Shown here: piece after piece, positions 1 to 10,816 of the stretch
Numbering within the stretch: the first letter of the stretch is position 1
How the letters are laid out: each line of letters opens with the position of its first letter
Origin: Byssochlamys sp. IMV 00236
Taxonomy: Eukaryota; Ascomycota; Eurotiomycetes; Eurotiales; Thermoascaceae
Assembly: GCA_001931875.2 (NCBI GenBank)
Contig: MSJH02000722.1
Span: 1 to 41,134, forward strand
DNA: 41,134 nucleotides
Reading direction: 5' to 3'
Notes under the pieces: model-generated
Seen by the model: the letters and a program-made list of their open reading frames with translations, nothing else
The model's database searches: none
What the model was told of the DNA's origin: nothing
Program-made: the position numbers and the translations under genes

Positions 1-368
1 TTTTTTTTTTTTTTTTTTTTTTTTTCAAGTATTAGTATTTTGTTGACAAATAAGGGGGAAAAAAGTCATATGCTACGAGTCATTTATATCAATTGAAGCA
101 CACATCAAGTTGACAGTTCAGAGACGCATAAAAAATAAGCTCATCAAGGATTATTCAGGAGCTTGCCGTACCATCTAAATTACATATTACAAAAGAAGCC
201 CATAAAGTAAATCTTTTATAAAGAATACTTCTCATGCAGAAGTGGTAGGCAGGAAGCTTATCTTTAGCAATGAAAGATCCCAAAAATAGGTTTAAGGAGT
301 AACACAAACAGAAATAGAAATCCGGAACCAAATTGGAACCCAATACAAGAGAGTGTATATTTATTATT
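1..368. other. Intergenic DNA, no gene seen
   Basis: The window opens on a run of 25 T. The rest is AT-rich DNA lying 3' of the minus-strand gene that ends at 369, so it probably carries that gene's 3' UTR. A 62-codon open frame on the minus strand has no recognisable domain and I do not call it. Confidence 0.5.
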
Positions 369-917
369 TTACAAGACGGGTAAATCAGGCAGTAGACCCT
401 TCTTCTTGGGACATCTCACCGGCTTAAAACTGATATTCAGTACACCAATGTTCAAATTTCCTTTTGACAGCAACTTGAATGCTTTAGGTGTCAGATCAAT
501 AGCATTTCCGAGTTTGCAACCTGCACACTTGTCCACAATCTTGACAATAATCTTTAGTTTTGGATGGTCATTGTTGGTGATTTGCATACACTTGTAGCAT
601 TGTTCGAATTCTCGCATAGCCTATAATATATTTAGTATATGTAACGTGTGTATGGGTGTGTGTCTGGATTACTATGTGTTTATTACCATGGCTCCGATCA
701 TATCTCTAACAGAGGCACTCCATGGCCTCAATCCTTTTCGACCATAGCATGCTGCGTTTTTCAGTCCATCGCCTGTGTACCATGTTCCTCGACCTCTTTT
801 ATCCAGTGGTTTGTTCATATCCATGACACGAGCAGTGCCTCTTTTGCCATGTATACCAGCCATTGCTTGCAGTGTCATGGTAACCAGAATAATAAAACAT
901 AATATCATCGACTTCAT
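369..917 (-). CDS. Secreted double-psi beta-barrel (RlpA/barwin/expansin-like) protein
   Basis: Two exons, 917-687 and 620-369, with a 66-nt GT-AG intron (621-686), give about 160 residues. The N-terminus (MKSMILCFIILVTMTLQAMA) is a clear signal peptide and is followed by a basic KR site typical of Kex2 trimming. The mature part shows the double-psi beta-barrel pattern: a TWYTGDG start, paired cysteines (AACYG, CYKCM), then DKCAGC and IDLTPKAF near the C-terminus. Family members are small secreted proteins, some of which loosen or bind cell-wall polysaccharides; enzymatic activity is not implied. The usual expansin catalytic domain and a carbohydrate-binding module are absent, so this is a single-domain form. 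A TATATAAAG box sits at 1039-1047, upstream on the same strand. The splice is phase 0 and joins the two halves of the domain without a gap, which supports the model. Confidence 0.85.
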
Positions 918-1676
918 ATTGACTTAAATGAGTGTAATGGGGAAAAAGAAAGATAAACAGTAAATGGTTAAAAAAAATGGAACCTTTTTTTATATCTGTG
1001 TTTATAATCGTGCATGCAGAAAAAAAGAATATATTAGCTTTATATACACGCATATCGTTTCAAGGAGGTTCAAGGACATCTCTTTGTTTCCCCCTTCCTT
1101 TTATATCTTGCTCACTCGTGTGGAAGCTTCATGTACACAAGCGAAACTTGTTATTGTAAGAAACTAAAGAAAAAGGGAGAAGGTGGATTGCTAACCTATC
1201 TCTTGAAGTTTGTTTATAAAATGAAAACTTTGCCACATAATCAAACAAGAAGAAAAAAAGGAGACAAATGACGATACTATCTCATAATACGATATAGTAT
1301 CAAAAGTACGCCTCTTTATATGTATGGCTTAAAAACTTCTTTATATCAATTTATCCCTTGGCACAATACATCTCTTACACAAGTATTATGAATAAATGGC
1401 CTACATTGGCCGTAATAGTGACAATAAGAATTCGTTTCCCCTCCTTAAGGAATAAATTAATTTGTAAGTAGTTGATAGATGTCTGCTACTCAATCAAGCA
1501 AAATGAACAAGAAGGAAATGAGTAAGGGGTGATGTGCTACCATCCATATAAACAAGAAAAAAAGGTAAATCTGCAATACATAGTAAAAAAGTCATCTCCT
1601 ATTATGATAGACAGAGGCAAGCACTTTTCAGACGCATATATGCAAGACCACTGATGGCTCTACAGTTTAATATCTT
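918..1676. other. Intergenic region with promoter of the secreted protein
   Basis: No coding potential is seen here. On the minus strand a TATATAAAG-like box at 1039-1047 lies about 120 bp upstream of the ATG at 917 and is the likely core promoter of the double-psi barrel gene. The rest, toward 1676, is AT-rich and should hold the 3' UTR of that strand's next gene upstream (the TPR protein). Confidence 0.45.
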
Positions 1677-4065
1677 TTATTTTTTTACAATTGGCATTTT
1701 CCTTTTCCCGTTTGTAGATAAACCTATTTGCTCCCTTGCTGGTTCTGGACTCTTGATATTCATTTCATTACATTTCCTTAACGCAATGCTCAATCGTAGC
1801 ATGAGTTGATATCCGAATGGGTCTTTTGTATGCGACATGGCAATTTCCCAAACTTCCTTACTTTTTGCATAATCACTTAATCCCCAACTGGTTACACCTG
1901 CCTCTATAGAGAGCAATAGTCAGCTACTTTTCCTACACTCATCATCCTCTTACCCCAATAGACAAAGGGCATCACCCATGCTTCTGTCTTTAGATGTTCC
2001 AAATTATCCACAATCCAGTTGATGTGCGCGATACTCTGATCATACTTTTTTAAAGCATTAAAGATGGAAACTTTGATGAGCAACAGCAAGATTCTTTGAT
2101 CATAATAGTCTGGTAAATCAACACTAGGTGCAATTTGTTTGGCACGTATGTTGTATTCTAATTTTTCACGTTCGTAAATCGACTCGAGCGTGCTTTGGAC
2201 AAGACCAAGGCATTTTTCTAATGTAGCATCTTCCATTTGTTCAAATGCGGCCCAAATGAGCAAGAGTTCAAGTCCTGGTAGGTAATAGTTTATATCCTGA
2301 TATCCTTTCTTTTGAAAGGTTTCTACTTTTTGAAGTGCATAGGCTTCCAGAGAGGATGGTCTATCTTGGACTGCCATGTCTGGTATTTGTGCCAACGACA
2401 GTATGCCCTTTGTTCGTTTTCCACGCATCACCTGGCAGGCTCCTATCATATATTGATAAAATACAGATGGGCTCGCCTTTTGGAGCTCTTTAAAGCATTT
2501 AGCAGCAAACTTCCAATCAAGTTGTAAGATATGATTCATGGCAATCTCATACGTCGTCGCCTGCTTTAGAGAGCTATGAGCCCATTCTTCTGTGCAGGAT
2601 GATACAGCACCCCGGAACGATTGCGTGGATAGCTGCAGATTTTTTGCAATACGAGAGAGTTTACCAGCGATGTAAAAAAAGATGCAAGACTTGGGATGCT
2701 TCTTTTGCGCTTCGGTTAGACACTCGAGGGCAGGTTTCATGAGCTCTTGAGTATACAGCTGAGATGTCTGGCTGCAAAGGATCAGATAATAGCATAGTAG
2801 ACTGTAAAATATAAAGTGTTATGCGATTTGTCTCTGTGTCATTGCGTACTTTACATTAAAGATGCAAAAGATGATTTTATGCATTTCGATTCTATGCAAA
2901 TCTTTAATAGAGCAAACCCAAGTTGTTGATTGCAAGTAAAACCATGAATCCAAAATGATTTGACTGGATGGGGAGGAAAGCAGGATACAAGTAAATGTAA
3001 TGATCCAAGGCCAAAGTACAAAGCAGAAACGGTATCACGGTCCATATGTTTGGTGTACGCTTGACCCATTTTCTTGTATTCTTGCCAAACGATTGTATAA
3101 TTGTTATATGCTATTTATTTTCCTTTTTTCTTAGCTAATGAGGAATAAAAGAATATATTTTTGGTTCTTACCTTGGTGTAAACTCGAACTGCAGTTTATC
3201 AATTCTAATGTGTCATCTTGAAGAATTTGTAATGCTCCTCTCAATAAACAAGCCTCTGCTTTGACTACATAGGCTCTTAATGTACCATTTGCCATGAATG
3301 GTGATTCGATGTCGGTTACTTCTCTTTTAGAGCATGTCTGTGGACTTGATGGAAGCCCAGTTTGATTTGGTATGATAAGTGAAGAAAGATAATTGGAGAT
3401 ACTATATCCCTTCTTGACACCTTTTGCATTTATTTGACATGTGGCAACCTTCTCTGCTGTCTTTATCACACTTTGTGCTAGCTTAATATCATTTTTGTCA
3501 CGGGTCTGTAATCAATAACGTATATAAGCTTCTCTCTAGTAGATTAGTCTATTGTTTCCCTTACCATAATAGCTTTTATAATAGTCATCAAACCAAGTCC
3601 ATTTGCATACAATGGATCACTACCAAAGGGAAATAAGAATATTATTGATTAAGCATCATGCTGACGTACCTGTCTATCTTATGTTGAAATATAGATTTAG
3701 CTTCCATAAATTGATTATTAAACAAGCATTCAACTGCCTTTCTTATATATTCGTCTACGTTATGTTGAATAAATACGTTTTATTAATTTTTTTTGATACT
3801 TGCCTGCTTCTTCTTGTTCACGTGGACCCATACGGTTAGGCGGAAGTTCTTTTGGTCGGCGTTGAGCATAACTGGAGATACTCATATCAGATTCACCTAG
3901 GGTTTGATGTTTTGGGATGGTTATTTTGTTAATCACGCTTAGACTATGAATCATTTTTTCCATTTCAGGAAAACTCGATTGCTCCTGATCCATCGTGTTG
4001 TTTGTATCCGTATTGCCGATAGATGTAGACTGTTGGGTTGTTACTTTATAATGGTTATCGTTCAT
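1677..4065 (-). CDS. IML2: IML2/TTC39-family tetratricopeptide protein
   Basis: Seven exons (4065-3804, 3754-3670, 3619-3565, 3505-3172, 3110-2855, 2801-1954, 1903-1677) join in frame to about 688 residues. Residues 1-87 are Ser/Thr/Gln-rich and look disordered. From about 88 on the protein follows the Iml2/TTC39 pattern: a first helix pair with LFNNQFMEAKSIF, an AEACLLRGALQILQD segment, a FGLGSLHLLVSCFPP segment, then TPR-like helices beginning ALECLTEAQKKHPKSCIFFY. The C-terminal repeat (PFVYWEAGV, then DPFGYQLMLRLSIALR) is only restored when the last 50-nt intron (1904-1953) is removed. Yeast Iml2 is linked to clearance of lipid-droplet-associated inclusions, and TTC39 proteins to lipid metabolism; the role here is inferred from family only. 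Intron 1 (3755-3803) uses a GC donor. A GT donor with an AAG acceptor would also keep frame there. Confidence 0.85.
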
Positions 4066-4120
4066 TGAACTTTAGGAAAAGAAAAGAGAGAAGAGTGTAG
4101 ACAAAGATAGGGGGCGCTCT

Positions 4121-4126
4121 TTTATA
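4121..4126 (-). promoter_or_regulatory. TATA box of the IML2-like gene
   Basis: On the minus strand TATAAA lies about 56 bp upstream of the ATG at 4065. It is followed by a pyrimidine-rich stretch (TCTTCTCTCTTTTC) that runs up to the start codon, the usual layout for strongly transcribed fungal promoters. Confidence 0.5.
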
Positions 4127-5257
4127 GTCTCCTTTATTTCTTATTCTTAGCCTCTCTCTCCCTTAATTTATTAAACATTAGATATTGTCTTTTATTTTGA
4201 CATGTATTATTCAGTATTCTTGTTCATACATAGTGCATTGGGCAAACTATCTATCTATCTATCTATATATTTATAGAACTGATTTGTGGTATTCTCATAT
4301 GTCAAAAGAGTCAATCTCGTATCTAACAAAATTGTACTGTACAACCGCAACGGATATGTTATTATCGTGAGGTAGTGATGTATCTGTTATATTTTACCTG
4401 ATGAAAATTCAATTGGAGCCCGTCATGGTTGAGATAGATGAGCTGGCAGATTTGTAAATAGGATGCAAATAGATTATACCATACTGTTGGTTGCAAAAAG
4501 GACTTGAAAGACGTAAAGACTTATGAAAAGGGGGCTATCTAATTTTCTTTTTAGCCTTTTTGCTATTGAGGACACAAATAGTTTGTGGGATGTCACTCAT
4601 TTTTTGTGCTTATGAAGTGCGCAGTGTTTGTGTTGTAAAAAAAAAAATGGATCGTCAAACATCATGTGAGCTGGAGGATCGCAAATACAATGGGTCAGAC
4701 TGATTTAATGTTTCAGAGATTTATAAGTATCTTGACCAAACTAGTCTCCTCTCTCTGGGAGGCAATTTAACCTCTCACACAAAATGCCCATCATCCAAAA
4801 AAGTGAATAGCATTTCACCTATATATCTAGGAATGAGGATGAAGACTGGCTGAGTAATTTTCAACTTTGTTAACGTCAACACTAAAAAGATGTGACACCT
4901 TTCCATCAAACGCACTTTCGCAGTTAAGGTACGTTCGATCAAGTTGTACAAGATCAGCCATTGAATACCTCTTGATGATTTACTATTGAACAATAGAATA
5001 GCAGAATATGCATCAAAGAGAAGTGCTGAATCAAAGATTGAACCCTTTTCTATGAATAGATGTGATGCAATACCGTAGAGTAAACCTTTGATAGGAAATC
5101 AAGTGAAATCATGGGCCGTGAGAAACCGCTCTACGGAAATTTAATTATGCGGTTTAAGCTTGTGTCGCGCTCGCATTATTTTCCCCACAATATAAATTTA
5201 CCCTTTTCCCTCTTATCTTTTCCCTTTTTTTTTCACATACTAAAAAAACAAAACATC
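4127..5257. other. Divergent intergenic region between the IML2-like and carnitine acetyltransferase genes
   Basis: This 1.1 kb separates two divergently transcribed genes. It contains a short CTAT tetranucleotide run near 4246-4266 and an A11 run near 4638. At the right end are a TATAAA sequence near 5191-5196 and a pyrimidine-rich leader (5200-5240), the likely promoter of the acetyltransferase. On the minus strand 4775-5098 stays open for about 107 codons with coding-like amino acid use (for example SSRGIQWLILYNLIERT) but no start, no recognised family and no intron support. It may be a relic of an inserted element. Confidence 0.4.
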
Positions 5258-7591
5258 ATGACAGTTGCAATGCCACAGAAGCCCTTCAATGAACCATCAG
5301 GAGGAATAACATTCAAGTATCAAGATGAACTACCCAGGTTACCTATTCCTGACCTGGAATCTACTTTACAAAAATATCTTACTGTACTGAAACCACTCCA
5401 GGTAAATATATGAAAAAAAAAAAAAAAAAAGATGACAGTCAGTTGACTATGTGGCATAGACATCCAATGAACATGAGCAAACAAAAGCTGCAGTTAAGGA
5501 TTTCTTGGAGAACGAAGGGCCTGAACTTCAGAAAAAGCTACAAACGTATGCGACAAACAAACATTCATATATCGAAGAGTTTTGGTAAGTGAACATGACA
5601 ACAAGGGGAGTGCATGTATTTATGTTATCCCATAGGTATGACTCGTACCTTCATTACACTGATTCCGTCGTTCTCAATCTGAACCCATTCTTCTTGCTGG
5701 AAGACGATCCTACGCCTCTTCGTAACGATCAAATTGTAAGAGCCTCGTCCCTGATCTACTCTACCATCATTTTTATCGAAGCACTACGCAACAAGACGCT
5801 TGAACCAGACGTTTTCCGTGGAACGCCCTTATGCATGTCTCAATTTAGCCGATTATTTGCAACAGCTCGTGTACCTACCGAAAACGGATGCTATATCGCA
5901 ACTGAAGAAGAGGCTCGCCATATCGTGGTCATGGCACAAAGTCAGTTTTATCACTTTGAAGTGTTTGATACAGAGGGCAAAATCATCCTAAGCGAGAAAC
6001 AGATCGCAGCCAACCTGCGTGCTATCGTCAAGGATGCTGCGGAGACACCAGCATCGTCTATTGCCGAACGAGCCATGGGTGTCTTGACGACGGAGAACCG
6101 TTTAAATTGGGCGAGATTGAGAGATGAGTTACAGTCTGATGAAACCAACGCAGAAGCGCTCAAGGTGATTGATCAGGCCTTATTTATTGTTTGTTTAGAT
6201 CATGTTGAACCAGCTGATACGAATGAATTGAGCACAAATATGTTGTGTGGTACTTATAAATTGGTGGATGGTATGCAGGTTGGAACATGTACCAATCGAT
6301 GGTATGATAAACTTCAGGTATGTTTCTTTATGAAATGGATATAGAAAGAATGACTAACAGAAGAGGATAGATTATTGTATGTAAAAATGGTAGTGCAGGC
6401 ATCAATTTTGAGCATACAGGTAAAGAGCGAATTGATGACACACAAACAAAATGTTAATCTTCGACTTTAGGCGTGGATGGTCATACTGTGCTTCGTTTTG
6501 TATCCGACATTTATACTGAAACAATCTTACGATTTGCTAAAACAATCAACAGTCAAACAAAATCCATATTTCACTCTTACAACACCAAAAAGGATGGCGA
6601 ACAGCGTAGAGAGAGCTCAGACAGTCTGGTGATCGACATTAATCCTAGACGTATCGAATGGAAGATGACAGACACATTAAGACTGGGCATCAAGTTTGCA
6701 GAGACAAGGATCAGTGATTTGATCCTTCAAAATGAAGTCAAAGTGCTAGAGTTTAATAAGTATGGTAAATACTTTATTACAGACATGAAGATGAGTCCTG
6801 ATGCCTTTGTGCAGGTAAGCTATATATAAACCTTATAAATAAACATGCATAACAAACTCAAATAGATGGCATTTCAAGCGGCATATTATGGGCTCTATGG
6901 CAAATGCGAATGCACCTACGAACCTGCAATGACCAAGACATTCTATCACGGAAGAACAGAAGCCATTCGTAGCGTGTCAGATGCATCTGTTGATTTTGTG
7001 ACCACGTATTATTCCAAAACTGCATCTGATCAAGAAAAGTTAAATAAGCTAAGACAAGCCCTTAAATACCATACGAAATTGACCAAGGAATGTTCTATGG
7101 GCCTGGGCCAAGACAGGCATCTGTATGCACTTGAATGCGTTTGGGACAGGCTGCATAAAGATGAAAAGAAACCCAAGTTGTTTACAGATAAAGGGTGGAA
7201 GGTTCTGAACCACACTGTAATCAGTACATCCAATTGTGGTAATCCTGCACTTCGATTATTTGGATTTGGACCTGTTGTTGCTGATGGATTTGGTATCGGT
7301 TACATCATAAAAGAAGATGGTATCGCATTCGTTGCTTCCTCTAAACATAGACAGACCCAGCGATTCTTAGACACTTTAAAGGGTTACTTGCTGGATATTC
7401 AGAAATTATTGTTGAATGAAAAGTATCCAAGTGGCATTTCCTCAAGACAGAGAGTATTAGAATTAGAAGAAACAGAAGAACTGAATGGCGGTTACAGTTA
7501 CTTTGACAACGGTAACCATAGTAGCGGTAGTGAATCAAGTATAAATAGAAAGAAAATTGGAAAAAGATTGATTTTGCATGAGACAGATTAA
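5258..7591 (+). CDS. Carnitine O-acetyltransferase
   Basis: Six exons (5258-5401, 5460-5584, 5636-6317, 6371-6419, 6471-6814, 6866-7591) encode about 689 residues, a normal length for the choline/carnitine acyltransferase family. It opens with the family's N-terminal signature (LPRLPIPDLESTL) and FWYDSYLHYTDSV. The catalytic histidine is H332 in INFEHTG; the carnitine/CoA-site motif GRTEAIRS lies near 477 and the STSNCGNP strand further on. The enzyme moves acetyl units between CoA and carnitine so that acetyl-CoA made in one compartment can be used in another, which matters for growth on fatty acids and acetate. There is no obvious mitochondrial leader and the C-terminus (HETD) is not a PTS1 signal, so a cytosolic YAT1/FacC-like form is the best guess. 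I chose the ATG at 5258 because it follows the CT-rich leader. The 3' end faces a bHLH gene only 12 bp away. Confidence 0.93.
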
Positions 7592-7603
7592 ATAAAATGT
7601 TTT

Positions 7604-8513
7604 TTATTTTAAATGATTGAGTTTACCAGAAGATAATAAACTTTCTCTACCACTTTGGATAGTAAGGACATTATCATCATTATTTGGTATATTTAAATAA
7701 GGTTGATTGAATTGATTTAATAACCAATCATCCACAGATGCAGGCATAACTAAAGCGGGCATAGTATTTACAGTATCACTTGGAATTGAAATTGAGTTGT
7801 ATGTCATAGGATGCTGTTGTTGTTGTTGTTGTTGTTGTTGTAATTGTTGTTGTTTTAGGGCCTTTTTTAATTGCTTTTGCTTAAGTTTTTGCTGTAATAG
7901 CAACAATCTTTCCTTGAGGATCTTGTTCCTCTTTTCTAATTGCTTAATATAATCCACCGATTTGAACAGAATTGTACTCTTTGAATTATTGATATTCTTT
8001 AATGTTGGAATCAATTCTGTTAATTCTCTGAATCCGCTTCTAATCATGTTACGTCTCTTTTGCTCTGATGCAATATGGTTCGCTCTCTTTTGATCATCCG
8101 ACAATAGGTCCCTATGACGCTTCTTGGCTAGGGTAACACTATTATTATCAATCATCTCATGGTTCTATTTAAATAGGAAGTGAGTGTGGGAAAATTGCGG
8201 ACCAATAATCAATCAGCTTACCTCCTCCTCTTGAATCGCCAGTTCTTTCTGTTGCTTTTCAAGCGCATCTTGAGTTAATAATAAGGAAGTAGATGATTGA
8301 AAATCAAAGCCTATGAGAAAATAAGTAAAACATATTAATAAAATATAACTTAGAGTTACCCTCATCTGGCTCAGGTAGTAGTAAATCATCAAAGGCGCTC
8401 GAGACGGAATCCGCCTTTCCTGTATAAAGTGATGGAACAGATTCCCAAAGGGACGAGCTGCTACTACCGGTACTTGAAACACTTGAAGCTTTATGGGATG
8501 GATGATAGTCCAT
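7604..8513 (-). CDS. Basic helix-loop-helix transcription factor
   Basis: Three exons (8513-8360, 8310-8222, 8164-7604) give about 267 residues. The N-terminus is Ser-rich and acidic. The bHLH spans roughly residues 105-160: the basic region RANHIASEQKRR carries the H-E-R triad (about H111, E115, R119) that reads E-boxes of the CACGTG type, followed by SGFRELTELIP (helix 1) and SVDYIKQLEKRN (helix 2). A leucine/lysine-rich coiled extension and a polyglutamine tract follow, then an Asn-rich tail. This resembles the Max/Ino4 style of bHLH or bHLH-zip protein; the target pathway cannot be told from sequence. It ends 12 bp from the stop codon of the convergent acetyltransferase gene, so the two 3' UTRs very likely overlap. 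Confidence 0.88.
7813..7853 (-). repeat. CAA trinucleotide repeat coding for polyglutamine
   Basis: About a dozen CAA codons, interrupted once by TTA, encode the glutamine tract after the bHLH domain. Nearly all are CAA with no CAG, so the tract is a pure DNA repeat likely to vary in length between strains. Confidence 0.8.
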
Positions 8514-10816
8514 ATTGTTTTGTTGGCAATAACACCAAAAGGAATTGAATTAACAAAGTTCTTGCTTTTCTTTATAAATAAAACCCAATCTTGATTTTCC
8601 TTTAGAATAAACTTTGTATCTTTGGAAGCATCAAAGTAGAAAGAGAAAAAAAAAAAGAGAGAAGAAAGGAGAAAAAGGAACTATTTTGTAAATAGAAACC
8701 AAGGTATTTATGTCTTCCAAATTTGGTAGACCCCAGACTATAGAACACTTCCTCAAGCCCTTTAAACCCTTCAGATTCTTCACCCGGTTTTCTCCGCTTT
8801 AAAGTTCATTTAACCATGTGAAATAAACACTGATTGGTCCTGACTATAAAATTTCCCCACATTTTACAACTTGCAATTTCCCCGTATTCATTAAGCGGCT
8901 TGTAATTAAAATGACTCAATACCTTTTTCCATGGTTGTCCCACAGTCATTTCAGTAAGTGAATTTGAGGCTTATTTTTTACTTGTCGTCATTCATTCAAT
9001 TCTTCACCACTTCTTCCACGTTCAACAACAGTAGGAGCTATTCAACATCACATGGTATAAGTCTGGTGTTCTTGTTCTCCAAAAATGATATTACTACCAA
9101 AGTTTACCAGTAAGCATCTTTACGCTTACGCTGTTGCAGGAAATCATTAGCAAGTATCATCATGATACGTTCAATCTTTAGATTTCTTCACAAATCAAAC
9201 CGGTTATCTAACAATTTGTTGATGAAGAAATAGAGAGAAACGCGTGCAAAAATTAAACTGCTGACTCTTTCCGAGGAAGCAGCTGTGGATGAGCGCGGTG
9301 TTATTAATGCTATTATTGCGTTGCTGTCGTATATACATATATCCGATTGTGATATGAAACCCCTCTTTCAGAGGCACATCTAACAGTAAGATATATCCAT
9401 CATCAAAAATGCCAACAAAAGTTGCACATTGTCCAAATAGTGTGGTCAACATCAGTACACCAGTTGCACACATGGGGAAATCAAGCCACATACCGATACA
9501 ACCTTTTGCGATGGACAAATCTAACTTGGAAACTGTATTACTTTTTCCTTTGCTACATTTACAGAGCTTGTTCGAATGTCAATACCAACTAATAAGTCAG
9601 ATCTTTTTAATTTAATTGGAGTTGATAATGAAATAGTCTCTTTTTTTTTTTTTTAGAACTAAAACTGCATCACGCACTACAAATACTAAAATCGCACTAG
9701 ACAGCATGTTAAATTATAGGAGCATTCAATGATCCCTTTTTCTTATTTGATTATTGCCAGTAACTATTCTGTAGCAAAGTGATTACCTTTGGTGAGAGCA
9801 AACTACAAATTATTGTACCAACTTTATGAGTAAGCCTAAATTACCAAATTCATTCTTTTTTCTCGCCTTTGTCGTGGGGAGAACGATATCACGACTAGAG
9901 ACCTGTTACTCTTGCTTGTGTCATGTTTGATAAAAGAGTATTATTAGTCTCAAGAAGGCAATTCACAAGAGATTGGCTTTGGTAATACTCTTGGAGCGTG
10001 TAACATGATACAAATAGTCATCGATTCTTGGGATCACACATAGCAGTAATGACGTTCTGGTTCATTATGAATCATGGTATTCAATAGCTCATATCTTACG
10101 TCGCTGCAATGAGTGAATTAGAATATGAAAATGACTCAAACCGTGCCTTCTATTTATAGATCTGTAAAGGGAGATAAGGGGAAGGGCTATACCAAAAGTA
10201 TGGTGGCCCCATGCCCTAGTACATGCTTTAGTTGCTTGATTTCCCGTCATCGAACAATCACAGGAACAATTGTGTCTAGAAAGGCCAAAGGGAGAGAATA
10301 TTACAAGTTTTATAGTATGTCTCATTTCTTTTTTATTGCCTTGCATACATGAAGGAGACTTTTTGCTTTATTTTCAAGGTCGATCATCGGGAATGATGAG
10401 GCTTGTATCTTTTTCCCGCTTTACCCAATTGAAAGGATCAAGACTGCACACAGCTGGCTAGAATGATGCAATATTTTTTTTGTGGGAAAGAGTCTACCTG
10501 TAAAAAAAAAAAATCAAACTGTGAAAGAGATGTGCATTATTATCTATTGAAAGAAGTATATAATTGATTGTTATTGTATGAGTCTAGCAAATGATAGTTA
10601 AAAGCTATTATTACTATTCAAAATGGGCTTTGTAAAATATAACTCATTAAGATAGTTCTGTTATCTTTGAATAAAACTAAGGCTACCCCCTTTTTTTCAG
10701 GTGTGCGAAATTGTAGTGTAACATGGTGCTTTTATGTTGAGTCATCACATCGTAAGCAATAGAAAAAGAAGAAAAAAGAACCATGTGAAAATGATTGATT
10801 TTATTCATTGCCCAAA
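8514..10816. other. Long intergenic region, no gene recognised
   Basis: This 2.3 kb holds the promoter of the bHLH gene at its left end and the 3' flank of the RNA-binding protein gene at its right end. Several 60-105-codon open frames exist (for example minus 9204-9518, plus 10125-10352) but none shows a domain, a consistent start, or splice sites leading to further coding sequence. A weak imperfect inverted repeat spans 9818-10105 and is listed separately. Confidence 0.45.
9818..10105. repeat. Imperfect inverted repeat (possible foldback or MITE-like sequence)
   Basis: The core is a perfect 10-bp inverted pair, AAGAGTATTA at 9934-9943 against TAATACTCTT at 9983-9992. Outside it CATGTT (9922-9927) pairs with AACATG (10002-10007), AGAACG (9880-9885) with CGTTCT (10053-10058), and TACCAAATTCAT (9842-9853) roughly with ATGAATCATGGTA (10067-10079). 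The arms differ by several gaps. The pattern was found by eye and could be partly chance. Confidence 0.35.

Noticed and set aside
9204..9518. 104-codon minus-strand frame
   Set aside because: No domain, no splice partners, no leader, and composition like the surrounding intergenic DNA.
10089..10352. Overlapping frames on both strands of 75-85 codons
   Set aside because: Mutually antisense, no recognisable motifs, no promoter-like leader.
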